The notes beneath the pieces were generated by a model. The model ran no database searches, was not told where the DNA came from, and saw only the letters and a list, made by a program, of their open reading frames with translations. A program made the position numbers and the translations under genes. 64,000 nt of DNA from Pseudoalteromonas distincta (GTDB taxonomy: Bacteria > Pseudomonadota > Gammaproteobacteria > Enterobacterales > Alteromonadaceae): assembly GCF_000814675.1 (NCBI RefSeq), contig NZ_JWIG01000015.1:124001-188000 (forward strand), read 5' to 3'. Each line of letters begins with the position of its first letter. Position 1 is the stretch's first letter. Below are positions 37,705 through 46,255 of the stretch, one piece after another.

Positions 37705-40500
37705 ATGAGTAACGTAAAGCAACTTCCTATTCAATTACAAAAACTTGGCTTGATGCGCTTTGAACAGTTATACCCGCAGCAAAGTAAACAAAGTGAAGTT
37801 GTAAGGTTATTAGCATTAAGCGACTTTGCTTGGCGCAGTTTAGAGTCACAACCTGATTTAAATACCTGGCTATTATGCAAAGACGAAATACAAAATAGAG
37901 TAATAGATTCTCCTTTTAAAAACCTGAATTTAGCTGACCTTGATGAAGCACAGTGTCATAAAGTACTTCGTCAATATCGTGAAAAGTACTGGCTTAAAGT
38001 CGCCTTTTTAGATTTATGCTGTAACAACCCCATTGCCGATAGTATTAATTACATAAGCCAACTGGCTGACATGTTAATTAATAGCGCCAACCAATGGGCG
38101 CATGCACAGGTGGCAAAAGTAAATGGTGAACCGCTTGATGAGCAAAACCAAGCAATGCCGCTAATGGTATTGGGGATGGGGAAGCTTGGCGGACAGGAGC
38201 TAAATTATTCCTCTGATATTGATCTTATTTTTGCGTATCCGCGCAGCACAAAAACCCAAGGTGGCCGCAGAAGCCTTGAGGCCCAAGTATTTTATACCAA
38301 AGTTGCACAAAAACTGATTGCAGCACTTAACCAAGCCACCGGTGATGGGCAGGTATTTAGAGTTGATATGCGCTTACGTCCGTTTGGCGAAAGCGGCCCT
38401 TTGGTTATGAGCTTTAATGCCATTGAAGATTACTACCAAGAACAAGGGCGCGACTGGGAACGCTACGCCATGTTAAAAGGGCGCTTAATTGGCACCCCTA
38501 ATAAATATTGGGATGAATTTATTAAGCTTTTAAAGCCGTTTGTTTACCGCCGGTATATTGATTTTTCGGTGATTGAATCCTTGCGTAAAATGAAGTTAAT
38601 GATTGCACAAGAGGTTCGCCGTAAACGCTTAACTAATAATATAAAACTAGGCGCTGGTGGTATTCGTGAAGTTGAATTTATAGTGCAAGCCCTGCAAATG
38701 GTAAGAGGTGGGCGAGAGGCTAATTTACAAACCCAATCTTTACTCAAAGCATTAAATGAGTTGGCACTTAACCAAGTTATAGATGAGCAAGAAGCAAGCG
38801 AGCTGAGGCGCAATTACCTTTATTTACGTAAAGTTGAGCAGTACCTTCAAATATTTGACGATCAGCAAACGCAAACACTCCCCGATGATGAATTGAATCA
38901 GCAACGCTTAAATTTATTATTAGAACAAGCTGATTTTTCTGCCACTTTAAACACTATAGAAAAGGTGATGAAACAAGTTAACGGTGAGTTTGCACTTGTG
39001 ATTGGCGAGGAAACCGTGCCACTTGATACCTGTGAAGGCGCATTTATTAGTGCTTGGGATCATGGTGATGTGAGCTTTTTAAAAGAAGCCAGAGATGAAT
39101 GGCAAGCACCCCTTAACGATTTTAAATTAAGGCTGTCTAAGGTAAATATAGGTAACCGAGGGCGTGACACTCTTGATAAGTTAATGCCCGTTTTACTAAA
39201 TCAATTAAATGACTTTAATGCCAGTGCAGCAGCCTTCACAATGGTTTGCCAAATTTTTAATAAGATAATTTCGCGTACTGCCTATTTAGAATTGCTTTAC
39301 GAAAACCAAGGTGCATTAAAGCAACTTGTTTTACTGTGTTGTCATAGCAAATGGATAGGCGAGCATATTTCTCGCTACCCCATATTACTTGATGAACTAA
39401 TAGACCCCGCAGTTCTTTATAAGCCAACCCCGCTCACTGCGTATAAAGATGAAATAAGACAGTATTTTTTACGAATAGAGCATGACGATTTAGAACTGCA
39501 AATGGAGTCGCTTAGGCAATTTAAGCAAACGCATCAATTACGAATTGCTGCCGCCGATGCAACCGGTGTTCTTGACGTAATGAAAGTAAGCGATCATTTA
39601 ACCGTACTGGCTGAGGCGATTGTTGACCAAGCTGTTAATATTGCATGGCATAACACTGTTAAGCGCTTTGGTATGCCCCCTGGCACAGATGATGAAAATA
39701 AAGGTTTTGCTGTTATTGCATATGGTAAAACAGGTGGTTTAGAAGTCGGGTACGACTCAGATCTAGATTTGGTGTTTGTGCATAATCATGATGGCTCAAG
39801 CCTTACTAATGGTGAAAAACCGATAGATTCTCGTCAGTTTTATTTAAAGCTCGCTCAGCGCTTAATGCATTTATTTAATACCCGTACTGCATCGGGCATT
39901 TTATACGAGCTTGATACGCGATTACGTCCTGAAGGAGCCTCTGGTTTATTGGCTATCAATTTAGAGAGCTTTAATCACTATCAGCAAACTCAAGCATGGA
40001 CGTGGGAGCATCAAGCACTTGTTCGGGCTCGATTAATTTTAGGTCAAAACGATCTGATAGATCGTTTTTCACAAATTCGTAAAAATATACTTTGCCAGCC
40101 ACGCGATGATACCGTGCTAAAAGCTGATGTAATAAAAATGCGCGAAAAAATGCGCGACCATCTAGCGAAGGGAAATATTGATCAATTTGATTTAAAACAA
40201 GATGTTGGTGGTATGGCTGATATTGAGTTTATTACGCAATATTTAGTACTTAAACACGCAAACGAGTTTGAACAGCTTACAGTTTACTCAGATAACGTAA
40301 GAATATTAACGGATGCGGCAAATATAGGTTGTATTACTAAAGAGCAAAAGCAGCAGTTGATAAAAGCGTATATTGATTACCGCTCGTGTTATCACGTGTT
40401 GAGCTTGGAGCAAAAAGGTAAATTGATCCCGCGAGAAACGTTTTTACAAGATATTACTAACGTAACTAATATTTGGAATAGTATTTTTGAATTGAATTGA
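37705..40500 (+). CDS. glnE: Bifunctional glutamine synthetase adenylyltransferase/adenylyl-removing enzyme
   Basis: Controls glutamine synthetase by attaching or removing AMP, under PII control. The 931-residue protein (E. coli 946) has two nucleotidyltransferase domains: the N-terminal deadenylylation centre GMGKLGGQELNYSSDIDLIF (about 150-170) and the C-terminal adenylylation centre AYGKTGGLEVGYDSDLDLVF (about 672-692), each with the GxSD/xDxD metal site intact and its own helical GlnD-like domain. ATG 37705 follows AGAGAGG; an adjacent TTG is less likely. The stop codon lies inside an ATTGA pentanucleotide tract. Confidence 0.96.
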   Translation: MSNVKQLPIQLQKLGLMRFEQLYPQQSKQSEVVRLLALSDFAWRSLESQPDLNTWLLCKDEIQNRVIDSPFKNLNLADLDEAQCHKVLRQYREKYWLKVAFLDLCCNNPIADSINYISQLADMLINSANQWAHAQVAKVNGEPLDEQNQAMPLMVLGMGKLGGQELNYSSDIDLIFAYPRSTKTQGGRRSLEAQVFYTKVAQKLIAALNQATGDGQVFRVDMRLRPFGESGPLVMSFNAIEDYYQEQGRDWERYAMLKGRLIGTPNKYWDEFIKLLKPFVYRRYIDFSVIESLRKMKLMIAQEVRRKRLTNNIKLGAGGIREVEFIVQALQMVRGGREANLQTQSLLKALNELALNQVIDEQEASELRRNYLYLRKVEQYLQIFDDQQTQTLPDDELNQQRLNLLLEQADFSATLNTIEKVMKQVNGEFALVIGEETVPLDTCEGAFISAWDHGDVSFLKEARDEWQAPLNDFKLRLSKVNIGNRGRDTLDKLMPVLLNQLNDFNASAAAFTMVCQIFNKIISRTAYLELLYENQGALKQLVLLCCHSKWIGEHISRYPILLDELIDPAVLYKPTPLTAYKDEIRQYFLRIEHDDLELQMESLRQFKQTHQLRIAAADATGVLDVMKVSDHLTVLAEAIVDQAVNIAWHNTVKRFGMPPGTDDENKGFAVIAYGKTGGLEVGYDSDLDLVFVHNHDGSSLTNGEKPIDSRQFYLKLAQRLMHLFNTRTASGILYELDTRLRPEGASGLLAINLESFNHYQQTQAWTWEHQALVRARLILGQNDLIDRFSQIRKNILCQPRDDTVLKADVIKMREKMRDHLAKGNIDQFDLKQDVGGMADIEFITQYLVLKHANEFEQLTVYSDNVRILTDAANIGCITKEQKQQLIKAYIDYRSCYHVLSLEQKGKLIPRETFLQDITNVTNIWNSIFELN

Positions 40501-40515
40501 ATTGAATTGAATTGA
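40487..40515 (+). repeat. ATTGA pentanucleotide tandem repeat at the glnE stop
   Basis: TTGA plus five perfect ATTGA units span the last codons of glnE, its TGA stop and the following 15 bp. Slippage should be tolerated, since any reading frame through an ATTGA tract meets TGA within 15 nt. Confidence 0.9.
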
Positions 40516-40542
40516 AAAACCCAAGCGCTTGCTTGGGTTTTT
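40516..40542. terminator. Bidirectional terminator between glnE and the TcpQ-like gene
   Basis: AAAACCCAAGC and GCTTGGGTTTT form a perfect 11-bp stem with loop GCTT, with A- and T-runs for both directions. It separates two convergent genes. Confidence 0.92.
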
Positions 40543-40556
40543 GTATGTGTAAACCC

Positions 40557-41129
40557 TTAAACCTTTAGTTTTAAACAGTTTGTACGTACAAATTCTGATG
40601 GTAACTCGGTAATAACCGCTGCTCTTTGTTTATGGCAAAAGTAAGTATAAACCTCATGCTCAAAGTCATCATTTATAGCGCGTCCAATTTGGTACAGTGC
40701 TGAAGTAAAGTTACTGTCTACTCTAAAATGATCTTTAACTACGTAATCTTTACTTAAGTACCAGTAGAGCTCAATCCCCTCGTTTTTAGCATATTGATTA
40801 AGTACATCTTTAAGAGTTGTGCCATTTTCAAAGCGCCTAGGTTCAACTTCTCCAGTCCAATTTGTAGGCATTGGATCTACTGTTCGCGCACGTTCAGCCA
40901 ATACTCTATCTAAGGTTTGTTCTGGTGTTTTAAGTTTTAAAACAAATTGCTCTCGTTCTTTATTACTTTTTACTTGGTTACGAATGGAGGAGTAAAAGCG
41001 TGATAATCCTTCGGCGGCTGCATTTTTAGATTTTTTAATATCAAATACAGAACTATCACCCACTAAAAAGTATACGGCGAGTGCTATTAGCACGGCTGCA
41101 AATGATAAATGTCTAATCCAAAACCACAT
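40557..41129 (-). CDS. TcpQ C-terminal-domain-like protein
   Basis: A 190-residue protein with one N-terminal TM (about 8-23), a basic/helical linker and a C-terminal domain like that of toxin-coregulated-pilus protein Q or PilL: GTTLKDVLNQYAKNEGIELYWYLSKDYVV. Such domains occur in secretin-associated proteins, but no pilus or secretion genes lie next to it, so its partner is unknown. It follows lpxL on the same strand with a 41-bp gap and may be co-transcribed. Confidence in the domain is moderate. Confidence 0.65.
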   Translation of the reverse strand: MWFWIRHLSFAAVLIALAVYFLVGDSSVFDIKKSKNAAAEGLSRFYSSIRNQVKSNKEREQFVLKLKTPEQTLDRVLAERARTVDPMPTNWTGEVEPRRFENGTTLKDVLNQYAKNEGIELYWYLSKDYVVKDHFRVDSNFTSALYQIGRAINDDFEHEVYTYFCHKQRAAVITELPSEFVRTNCLKLKV

Positions 41130-41170
41130 GATTATTACCCACCTTATTTGTTCCTATTATTGTTATACCA

Positions 41171-42100
41171 TTACTTTTTGTAAAAAGAAGGGGTATTTTT
41201 ATCCGGTCGAGTTTTAAAGCGACGGTGTAGCCACATGTATTGCTCTGGAGCGGCATTAACAGATTGTTCCATGCGTTGATTTACCCGTGTTACATCAGCC
41301 TTATCATCACCACTTGGGAAGTTTTCAAGCTCAGGTACTACCTCTAAATGATACTTTCCATTTTCGTCACGACGCGAGATTAAGCTCATAGTTTCGCAGT
41401 TTTTACTGCCAGCAAACATAAGAGTACCTGTTGTCGTTGCAGTGTCAGGGACGGCGTAAAATGGCACAAACTCACAGCGGTTACGTCCGTAATCTTGGTC
41501 AGGTAAGTAATAGCATACTTTTTTGTTTTTTAATGATTTTAGTAAGCCTTTTACATCTTTTCGGCCAATTAGGTATTCGTTAGAACGAAGGCGGCCATTA
41601 GTTGTAAAGTATTCCATTAGAGCGTTGTTGTGAGGGCGGTAAAAGCCTAAACCTTGGCATTTTAATCCCATTACACGACTCGCCATTTCAAGATGCAGAA
41701 TATGAGGTACAAGTAATAAAACACCTTTACCAGATGCTTGAACGCGCTCAAAGTGCTCCAAACCTTTGATTGAGCCATATACACTTTTTACTCGCCACTG
41801 CGGCCACCACCAAGCCATACCAGTCTCAACCATTGCAATGCCGGTGTTTTCCATATTTTTGAGTACAAGGTCTTTTTGATCTGCTTCGCTCATATCAGGA
41901 AAACACAGCTTAATATTTACTTCTGCAATATGGCGACGGCGCTTCATAAATTTATGGACTAAGCGGCCAAGTTGCTTACCCATTGCCAGCTGTAGCTTTT
42001 GTGGTAGCCAAGAAATTAAGTATAAAAATAAAACGCCAACCCACGTTAGCCAGTATCGAGGGCCTAAAAAAGATGCTTTAAAAGGAGATGAGGTGACCAC
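41171..42100 (-). CDS. lpxL: Lipid A biosynthesis lauroyl acyltransferase (LpxL/HtrB family)
   Basis: Inner-membrane acyltransferase of 309 residues that adds a secondary acyl chain, usually laurate, to Kdo2-lipid IVA. One TM near 18-32 is followed by RRRHIAEVNIKLCFPDMSE, the catalytic H133xxxxE138 motif in VPHILHLEM, GFYRPHNNALMEY, LPDQDYG and the near-universal APEQYMWLHRRFKTRP. The overall match to E. coli LpxL is closer than to LpxM. The chain length donated cannot be told from sequence. Confidence 0.92.
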   Translation of the reverse strand: MVTSSPFKASFLGPRYWLTWVGVLFLYLISWLPQKLQLAMGKQLGRLVHKFMKRRRHIAEVNIKLCFPDMSEADQKDLVLKNMENTGIAMVETGMAWWWPQWRVKSVYGSIKGLEHFERVQASGKGVLLLVPHILHLEMASRVMGLKCQGLGFYRPHNNALMEYFTTNGRLRSNEYLIGRKDVKGLLKSLKNKKVCYYLPDQDYGRNRCEFVPFYAVPDTATTTGTLMFAGSKNCETMSLISRRDENGKYHLEVVPELENFPSGDDKADVTRVNQRMEQSVNAAPEQYMWLHRRFKTRPDKNTPSFYKK

Positions 42101-42154
42101 AAAAATCTCTCTGAGAATAAAAACGATAGTTTAACGCTAAGCGCTATAAAATAC

Positions 42155-42179
42155 AAAAAGCCAGCTACATGCTGGCTTT
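42155..42179 (-). terminator. Terminator of tolC
   Basis: On the minus strand, AAAGCCAGC pairs with GCTGGCTTT around a 5-nt loop, followed by more T residues. Confidence 0.9.
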
Positions 42180-42211
42180 GAATAAATCTATATTATGTTT
42201 AGCTGTAAAAG

Positions 42212-43567
42212 TTAAGCTGATTTTAAACCTTGGTTTATAGCAACTAAATCTTCACTTGTTAGTGTACCCGCAGCTTGTTTTAAGCGAAGGGTAGATAACA
42301 CATAACGGTAGCGCACATCAGCAAGGTTACGTTTTGCATCGTATAAATTTTGCGTACTCACTAGTACGTCAACAATGGTACGAGTACCTACTTCAAAACC
42401 GGCTTCAGTTGCTTTAAGGGCACTTTGAGCTGAAACAACCGCTTGCTCTAGCGCTTTGTAAGTCGCAATATCTGAAACAACTTGATTATAAGATGTAATT
42501 ACTGTGCGAGTGACTGCGCGGTAATTTGTTTCATAATCTTGGCTCGCTGATACGTAAAACGCACGCGCTTGGTTTGTTGCAGCAACCGTTGCGCCACCTG
42601 AGTATAAAGGTACGCTAAAGTTAAGCCCAACAGAACTTGAGTCTGAACGCGGTTGGTCATCAAAATTAGCGCCATTTATTTGAGTGTCTGTAAGAGAGTC
42701 ACCATAACTTGCACTTAGAGTTAGTTTTGGATAATGACCTGCTTTTGCTAATTCAATTTGATCTTTTGCAATATCAACCGTTACTTTAGAGACTTGTAAG
42801 TTGATATTTTTATCTTCAGCTACTTTAACAAAGTCACTTGAGCGCTTAGTTGGCTTAGTTGTTGAGAAAGTATCTGTATTTAAAAAGTCTAATTTTTCGT
42901 GATATTTACCAGTTATCTCACGAAGTTGCTCGCGTGCAGTTTCTACAGCATTACTGGCAATAATTTCTTGGGCTACTGAGTTATCAAACTGAGCTTGTGC
43001 TTCGTGTACGTCTGTTATAGCTGTTAAACCTACTGCATAACGTTGTTTTGTTTGCTCAAGTTGACGTGCAATGGCACGTTTTTCAGCTTCGACAAATTCA
43101 AGGTTATCACTGGCACTTAATACGTTAAAATAACCTTCAGCAACGCGTACAATTAAATTTTGTTTAGCTGCATCATATAGGCCGCTTGCTTGTAAAGCTT
43201 GCTTATCGGCAATATCTAAAGTGTTCCAAGCACCTAGATCAAATAATGTTTGGCTTAAACTTACACCACGAGAGAATTGGTCTGTGTCACTTTCAACTTT
43301 AACTTGGTTAGATAAGTCGCCAACGCTTTGGTACGACGTTGCATCGCTTTTCGTATAACCCATAGTTAAACCAATTTGAGGTAATAGTGCACTCATCGCC
43401 AAATCGCTTTGGTAAGACTGCGCATCGGCTTGGGCTTTTGCTTTTAAAACAGTAGGATCGTTAGCTGTTGCTATTTCAAAAACTTGTAGTAAATCTTCAG
43501 CTTTCACTGCTGTTGCACCTAGTGCGCATGATAAACTAACTAGCGCCGCAAGAATGTTCTTTTTCAT
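42212..43567 (-). CDS. tolC: Outer membrane efflux channel TolC
   Basis: Outer-membrane trimeric channel for tripartite drug efflux and type I secretion. The 451-residue precursor has a signal peptide (MKKNILAALVSLSCALGATAVKAED) and two OEP repeats with the usual helices and strands (LSQTLFDLGAWNTLDIADKQA in the first, LNFSVPLYSGGATVAATNQAR in the second). It is divergent from nudF, as tolC is from the nudF cluster in E. coli, so the genus-wide arrangement supports the name. A perfect 10-bp inverted repeat lies in its promoter region. Confidence 0.95.
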   Translation of the reverse strand: MKKNILAALVSLSCALGATAVKAEDLLQVFEIATANDPTVLKAKAQADAQSYQSDLAMSALLPQIGLTMGYTKSDATSYQSVGDLSNQVKVESDTDQFSRGVSLSQTLFDLGAWNTLDIADKQALQASGLYDAAKQNLIVRVAEGYFNVLSASDNLEFVEAEKRAIARQLEQTKQRYAVGLTAITDVHEAQAQFDNSVAQEIIASNAVETAREQLREITGKYHEKLDFLNTDTFSTTKPTKRSSDFVKVAEDKNINLQVSKVTVDIAKDQIELAKAGHYPKLTLSASYGDSLTDTQINGANFDDQPRSDSSSVGLNFSVPLYSGGATVAATNQARAFYVSASQDYETNYRAVTRTVITSYNQVVSDIATYKALEQAVVSAQSALKATEAGFEVGTRTIVDVLVSTQNLYDAKRNLADVRYRYVLSTLRLKQAAGTLTSEDLVAINQGLKSA

Positions 43568-43613
43568 GTGGGGTTCGGTCCTTAGACAATTTTTGTACTA
43601 AAAGCATGTTAAC

Positions 43614-43653
43614 CTGTTTTACTGCATAACAAAAAAAATAATTAGTAAAACAG
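43614..43653. promoter_or_regulatory. Perfect inverted repeat between tolC and nudF
   Basis: CTGTTTTACT (43614-43623) and AGTAAAACAG (43644-43653) are exact reverse complements separated by 20 bp, so the half-site centres are 30 bp apart, about three helical turns. It lies in the 151-bp gap between divergent tolC and nudF and could be an operator controlling either. No known regulator motif is recognised. Confidence 0.5.
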
Positions 43654-43718
43654 TATGTTCAAGTGTAACAGAATATATTAACGCATTTTAAAGCTTTAGA
43701 TAAGTAGGAGGTAGGCAC

Positions 43719-44345
43719 GTGGTTGATAAAAAGCTCGTTCAATTTACACATAAAGATGTAAATTTAAAGCCAATAAAAAACCTTTATAAAGGTTTTTTTC
43801 AGGTTGATTTATACCAGTTTGAACATGCTCTTTTTGCGGGTGGAAAATCAGAGCTAATTAGCCGAGAAATATTAGAACGTGGCGATGCAATTGCAGTACT
43901 CCCTTATGACCCAATATCAGATACTGTTCTTTTAATTGAGCAAATACGTATTGGCGCTATTAAAAGTAAGCACTCGCCGTGGCTACTAGAATGTATAGCC
44001 GGAATGACTGACGGCAGTAAGGATTACGAATCAGTTGTAAAAAAAGAAGCGTATGAAGAAGCTGGGCTTGAATTAACCGAGCTTGAATTTATGCTTTCAT
44101 ATCTATCAAGCCCTGGTGGTACAACTGAGCGCTTACATTTATATTTAGCGCGTGCTGATTTAAGCCAAGTGAAATCAGGTGTATATGGTCTTGAAACTGA
44201 AGGCGAGGATATAAAAACTCATATTTTATCGGTTGATGATGCGCTAATGCGCCTCAATAACGGTGAAATGGATAATGCGGCAACGGTTATTTGTATGCAG
44301 TGGCTTGCGCTAAATCGCGAAAAAATGGCAAGTAAATGGGCATAA
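43719..44345 (+). CDS. nudF: ADP-ribose pyrophosphatase NudF
   Basis: Nudix hydrolase of 208 residues, expected to split ADP-ribose into AMP and ribose 5-phosphate. The GTG start has AGGAGG 7 nt upstream. The Nudix box is recognisable (KEAYEEAGL with metal-binding glutamates), but the G-x5-E position has Lys instead of Glu and the usual REU begins with Lys. SPGGTTERLHLYLARADLS and the C-terminal helix match NudF. It heads the conserved nudF-yqiB-cpdA-yqiA-parE cluster. Confidence 0.92.
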   Translation: MVDKKLVQFTHKDVNLKPIKNLYKGFFQVDLYQFEHALFAGGKSELISREILERGDAIAVLPYDPISDTVLLIEQIRIGAIKSKHSPWLLECIAGMTDGSKDYESVVKKEAYEEAGLELTELEFMLSYLSSPGGTTERLHLYLARADLSQVKSGVYGLETEGEDIKTHILSVDDALMRLNNGEMDNAATVICMQWLALNREKMASKWA

Positions 44346-44371
44346 ACTCTTACTAATATTATGGCGGAACT

Positions 44372-44830
44372 TTGACAGCACAATTAGCAACAAATCGATA
44401 TATTCAAAGCCTCCCAAAGTATTTAACACTTTGTGAGCATAACTATGTGCGACTATTAAAGTTGTTACCGAGCGAGCGCAATATAGGAAGCATTCGTGAA
44501 GTAAAACTTGGCAACAGTGAATTTGCTACAAAAATTGATGGCAGCGCAAAATACACTATGGATATTTCAATTAAGCAGCTAACAGGAATGGTTAAAGGGA
44601 TAGCGCCGCTGTATTTAACGGTGCGTTTGTATCACGATGCGAAAGTAGCTGAAATTATTCATCATGATTACCATCAACGCATAAAACCATCGTACGGATA
44701 CCCCAACCCTAAAATGCATCAAAAAGATGAAAAGTATCAACTTAATGCTTTTTTATACGACTGGTTAGTGGCCTGTGTAGAGCACGGGCAAGCAACATTA
44801 AATTGGGATGTAAATAATGGCTTGGTTTGA
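44372..44830 (+). CDS. yqiB: DUF1249 family protein YqiB
   Basis: A 152-residue soluble protein of unknown function, recognisable by YLTLCEHNYVRLLKLLPSE near the N-terminus, LTVRLYHDAKVAEII, and YGYPNPKMHQKDEKYQLNAFLYDWL, and by its place between nudF and cpdA. It starts with TTG at 44372 (MTAQLATNRYIQSLP), which aligns with E. coli YqiB; the nearby ATG at 44361 is out of frame and stops after four codons. Its end overlaps cpdA by 14 nt. Confidence 0.92.
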   Translation: MTAQLATNRYIQSLPKYLTLCEHNYVRLLKLLPSERNIGSIREVKLGNSEFATKIDGSAKYTMDISIKQLTGMVKGIAPLYLTVRLYHDAKVAEIIHHDYHQRIKPSYGYPNPKMHQKDEKYQLNAFLYDWLVACVEHGQATLNWDVNNGLV

Positions 44831-45602
44831 TGATACATATACATTTGATAAATCATCTTTGTGCATTGCGCATATTACCGACAGCCATTTATTTGCAGAT
44901 AAAAAGGGTGAATATTTTAATGTAAATACTGCAGCTCATTTTGAAAAAGCTTTGGCGCACATCGCTGAGCTGCCAGTAGATTGCGTAATTTTTGGTGGTG
45001 ATTTAACACAAGACCATAGTTTCGAATCGTACTTATTATTTAGTGAACTTATAAATGACAGTGACATCACTTGCCCTGTATTTTGGGTACCAGGTAATCA
45101 TGATGAACTAGTAATGCTTAATCGCATAAGTGGCGGAAAAATAAATTCGGCTAAACATATTATTGCTAACGGGGTTGAGCTGCTTCTTATTAATTCTAAA
45201 GGGCCCACGCCCGCAGGATGGGTTACTGGCGCGCATTTAGATGAAATAACTGATACTTTAGTCAACTCGAATAATAGTAAAGTTATCTTTTGCCATCATA
45301 ATCCGCTGCCAATAAATGGCTATCTTGATAAGCACTTATTAGAAAATGGTCCACAGCTTTTAAATATTTTAGTTAATAGTAATAATGTATCTGCGCTTTT
45401 TCATGGTCATGTACACAACGATTATGAACAAAATTTTAGAGGCTTGCCTATTTATGCAAGTCCTGCCAGTTCAGTACAGTTTGTAAAATACACTCCAAAG
45501 TGGGAGCAAAAAAATGCAGGGCCTGCTTACAGAATGCTAAATATAAAGAGTAAAAAAGATAAAGTTGAAGTAAAAACGGAAGTGGTATGGCTAAACGCGT
45601 AA
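44817..45602 (+). CDS. cpdA: 3',5'-cyclic-AMP phosphodiesterase CpdA
   Basis: Class III cAMP phosphodiesterase of 261 residues, a binuclear metallophosphoesterase that lowers cAMP. The metal ligands are in HITDSHLF, FGGDLTQD, PGNHDE, FCHHNPLP and FHGHVHND, all intact. It overlaps yqiB by 14 nt and yqiA by 16 nt, so translation of the cluster is probably coupled. Confidence 0.95.
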   Translation: MAWFDDTYTFDKSSLCIAHITDSHLFADKKGEYFNVNTAAHFEKALAHIAELPVDCVIFGGDLTQDHSFESYLLFSELINDSDITCPVFWVPGNHDELVMLNRISGGKINSAKHIIANGVELLLINSKGPTPAGWVTGAHLDEITDTLVNSNNSKVIFCHHNPLPINGYLDKHLLENGPQLLNILVNSNNVSALFHGHVHNDYEQNFRGLPIYASPASSVQFVKYTPKWEQKNAGPAYRMLNIKSKKDKVEVKTEVVWLNA

Positions 45603-46147
45603 TTTATATTCATGGCTTTAATAGTTCACAAAAATCATATAAAGCTGTGCGCTTTGGTGAGCTTATGGCAAACTATGACGTTGATTATTGTGTACCGAAC
45701 TTAAACCACGAGCCCCTACAAGCTATAATTGAGCTTGAACAATTACTAACGCCAGATACCGTTTTATTAGGTAGCTCGTTAGGTGGTTTTTTTGCCACGT
45801 ATTTATCGCAGCGTTATCAAATTCCTGCAGTGGTCATTAATCCCGCGGTCGCACCTTATAATTTATTACAGTCGTTACTTGGGCCTAATTATAATCCGTA
45901 TCAAGATTATCATTACGATTTAAATAACAGTCATATTGAGGCGCTGAAATTACTCGCTGTAGATAAATTAGCACATCCTGAGTTACTGTATTTATTACAG
46001 CAAACAGGCGATGAAGTGTTGAACTTTCAACACGCAGTAAAATATTATTCGCAATGCAAGCAATTGATAGAGTTTGGTGGCGATCATAGCTACGTTGAAT
46101 TTGAACGCACCTTTGCAAGTATTGTAGATTTTCTTAAAATCACGTAA
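45587..46147 (+). CDS. yqiA: Alpha/beta-hydrolase esterase YqiA
   Basis: A 186-residue esterase of the YqiA (UPF0227) family with the nucleophile elbow GSSLGG, a RVIYIHGFNSSQKS oxyanion region and a C-terminal His in GGDHSYVEFE. It hydrolyses short acyl esters in vitro in E. coli; the natural substrate is unknown. It overlaps cpdA and is followed by parE after 107 bp. Confidence 0.93.
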   Translation: MAKRVIYIHGFNSSQKSYKAVRFGELMANYDVDYCVPNLNHEPLQAIIELEQLLTPDTVLLGSSLGGFFATYLSQRYQIPAVVINPAVAPYNLLQSLLGPNYNPYQDYHYDLNNSHIEALKLLAVDKLAHPELLYLLQQTGDEVLNFQHAVKYYSQCKQLIEFGGDHSYVEFERTFASIVDFLKIT

Positions 46148-46186
46148 AACTAGTTAGCCTGAACTGAGGTTAGTTACTATATTAAC

Positions 46187-46255
46187 GCTTTAGCGCATAT
46201 AACAATAAAACTAGTAAACGTATTAGAGCCTTAGCGGATATAAAGACAAAAACTA
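46187..46255 (+). repeat. Imperfect direct repeat upstream of parE
   Basis: GCTTTAGCGCATATAACAAT (from 46187) and GCCTTAGCGGATATAAAGAC (from 46228) share most positions at a 41-bp spacing, continuing into AAAACTA in both copies; the second copy ends at the parE ATG. Origin and function unknown. Confidence 0.5.

Noticed and set aside
41160..41175. TTATACCATTAC as another end of the family B repetitive element
   Set aside because: Only about 9 bp resemble the end, there is no partner end nearby, and the gap is too short for an element.
44361..44375. Tiny ORF (ATG at 44361) as the start of yqiB
   Set aside because: It stops after four codons; the TTG at 44372 aligns with the E. coli YqiB N-terminus.
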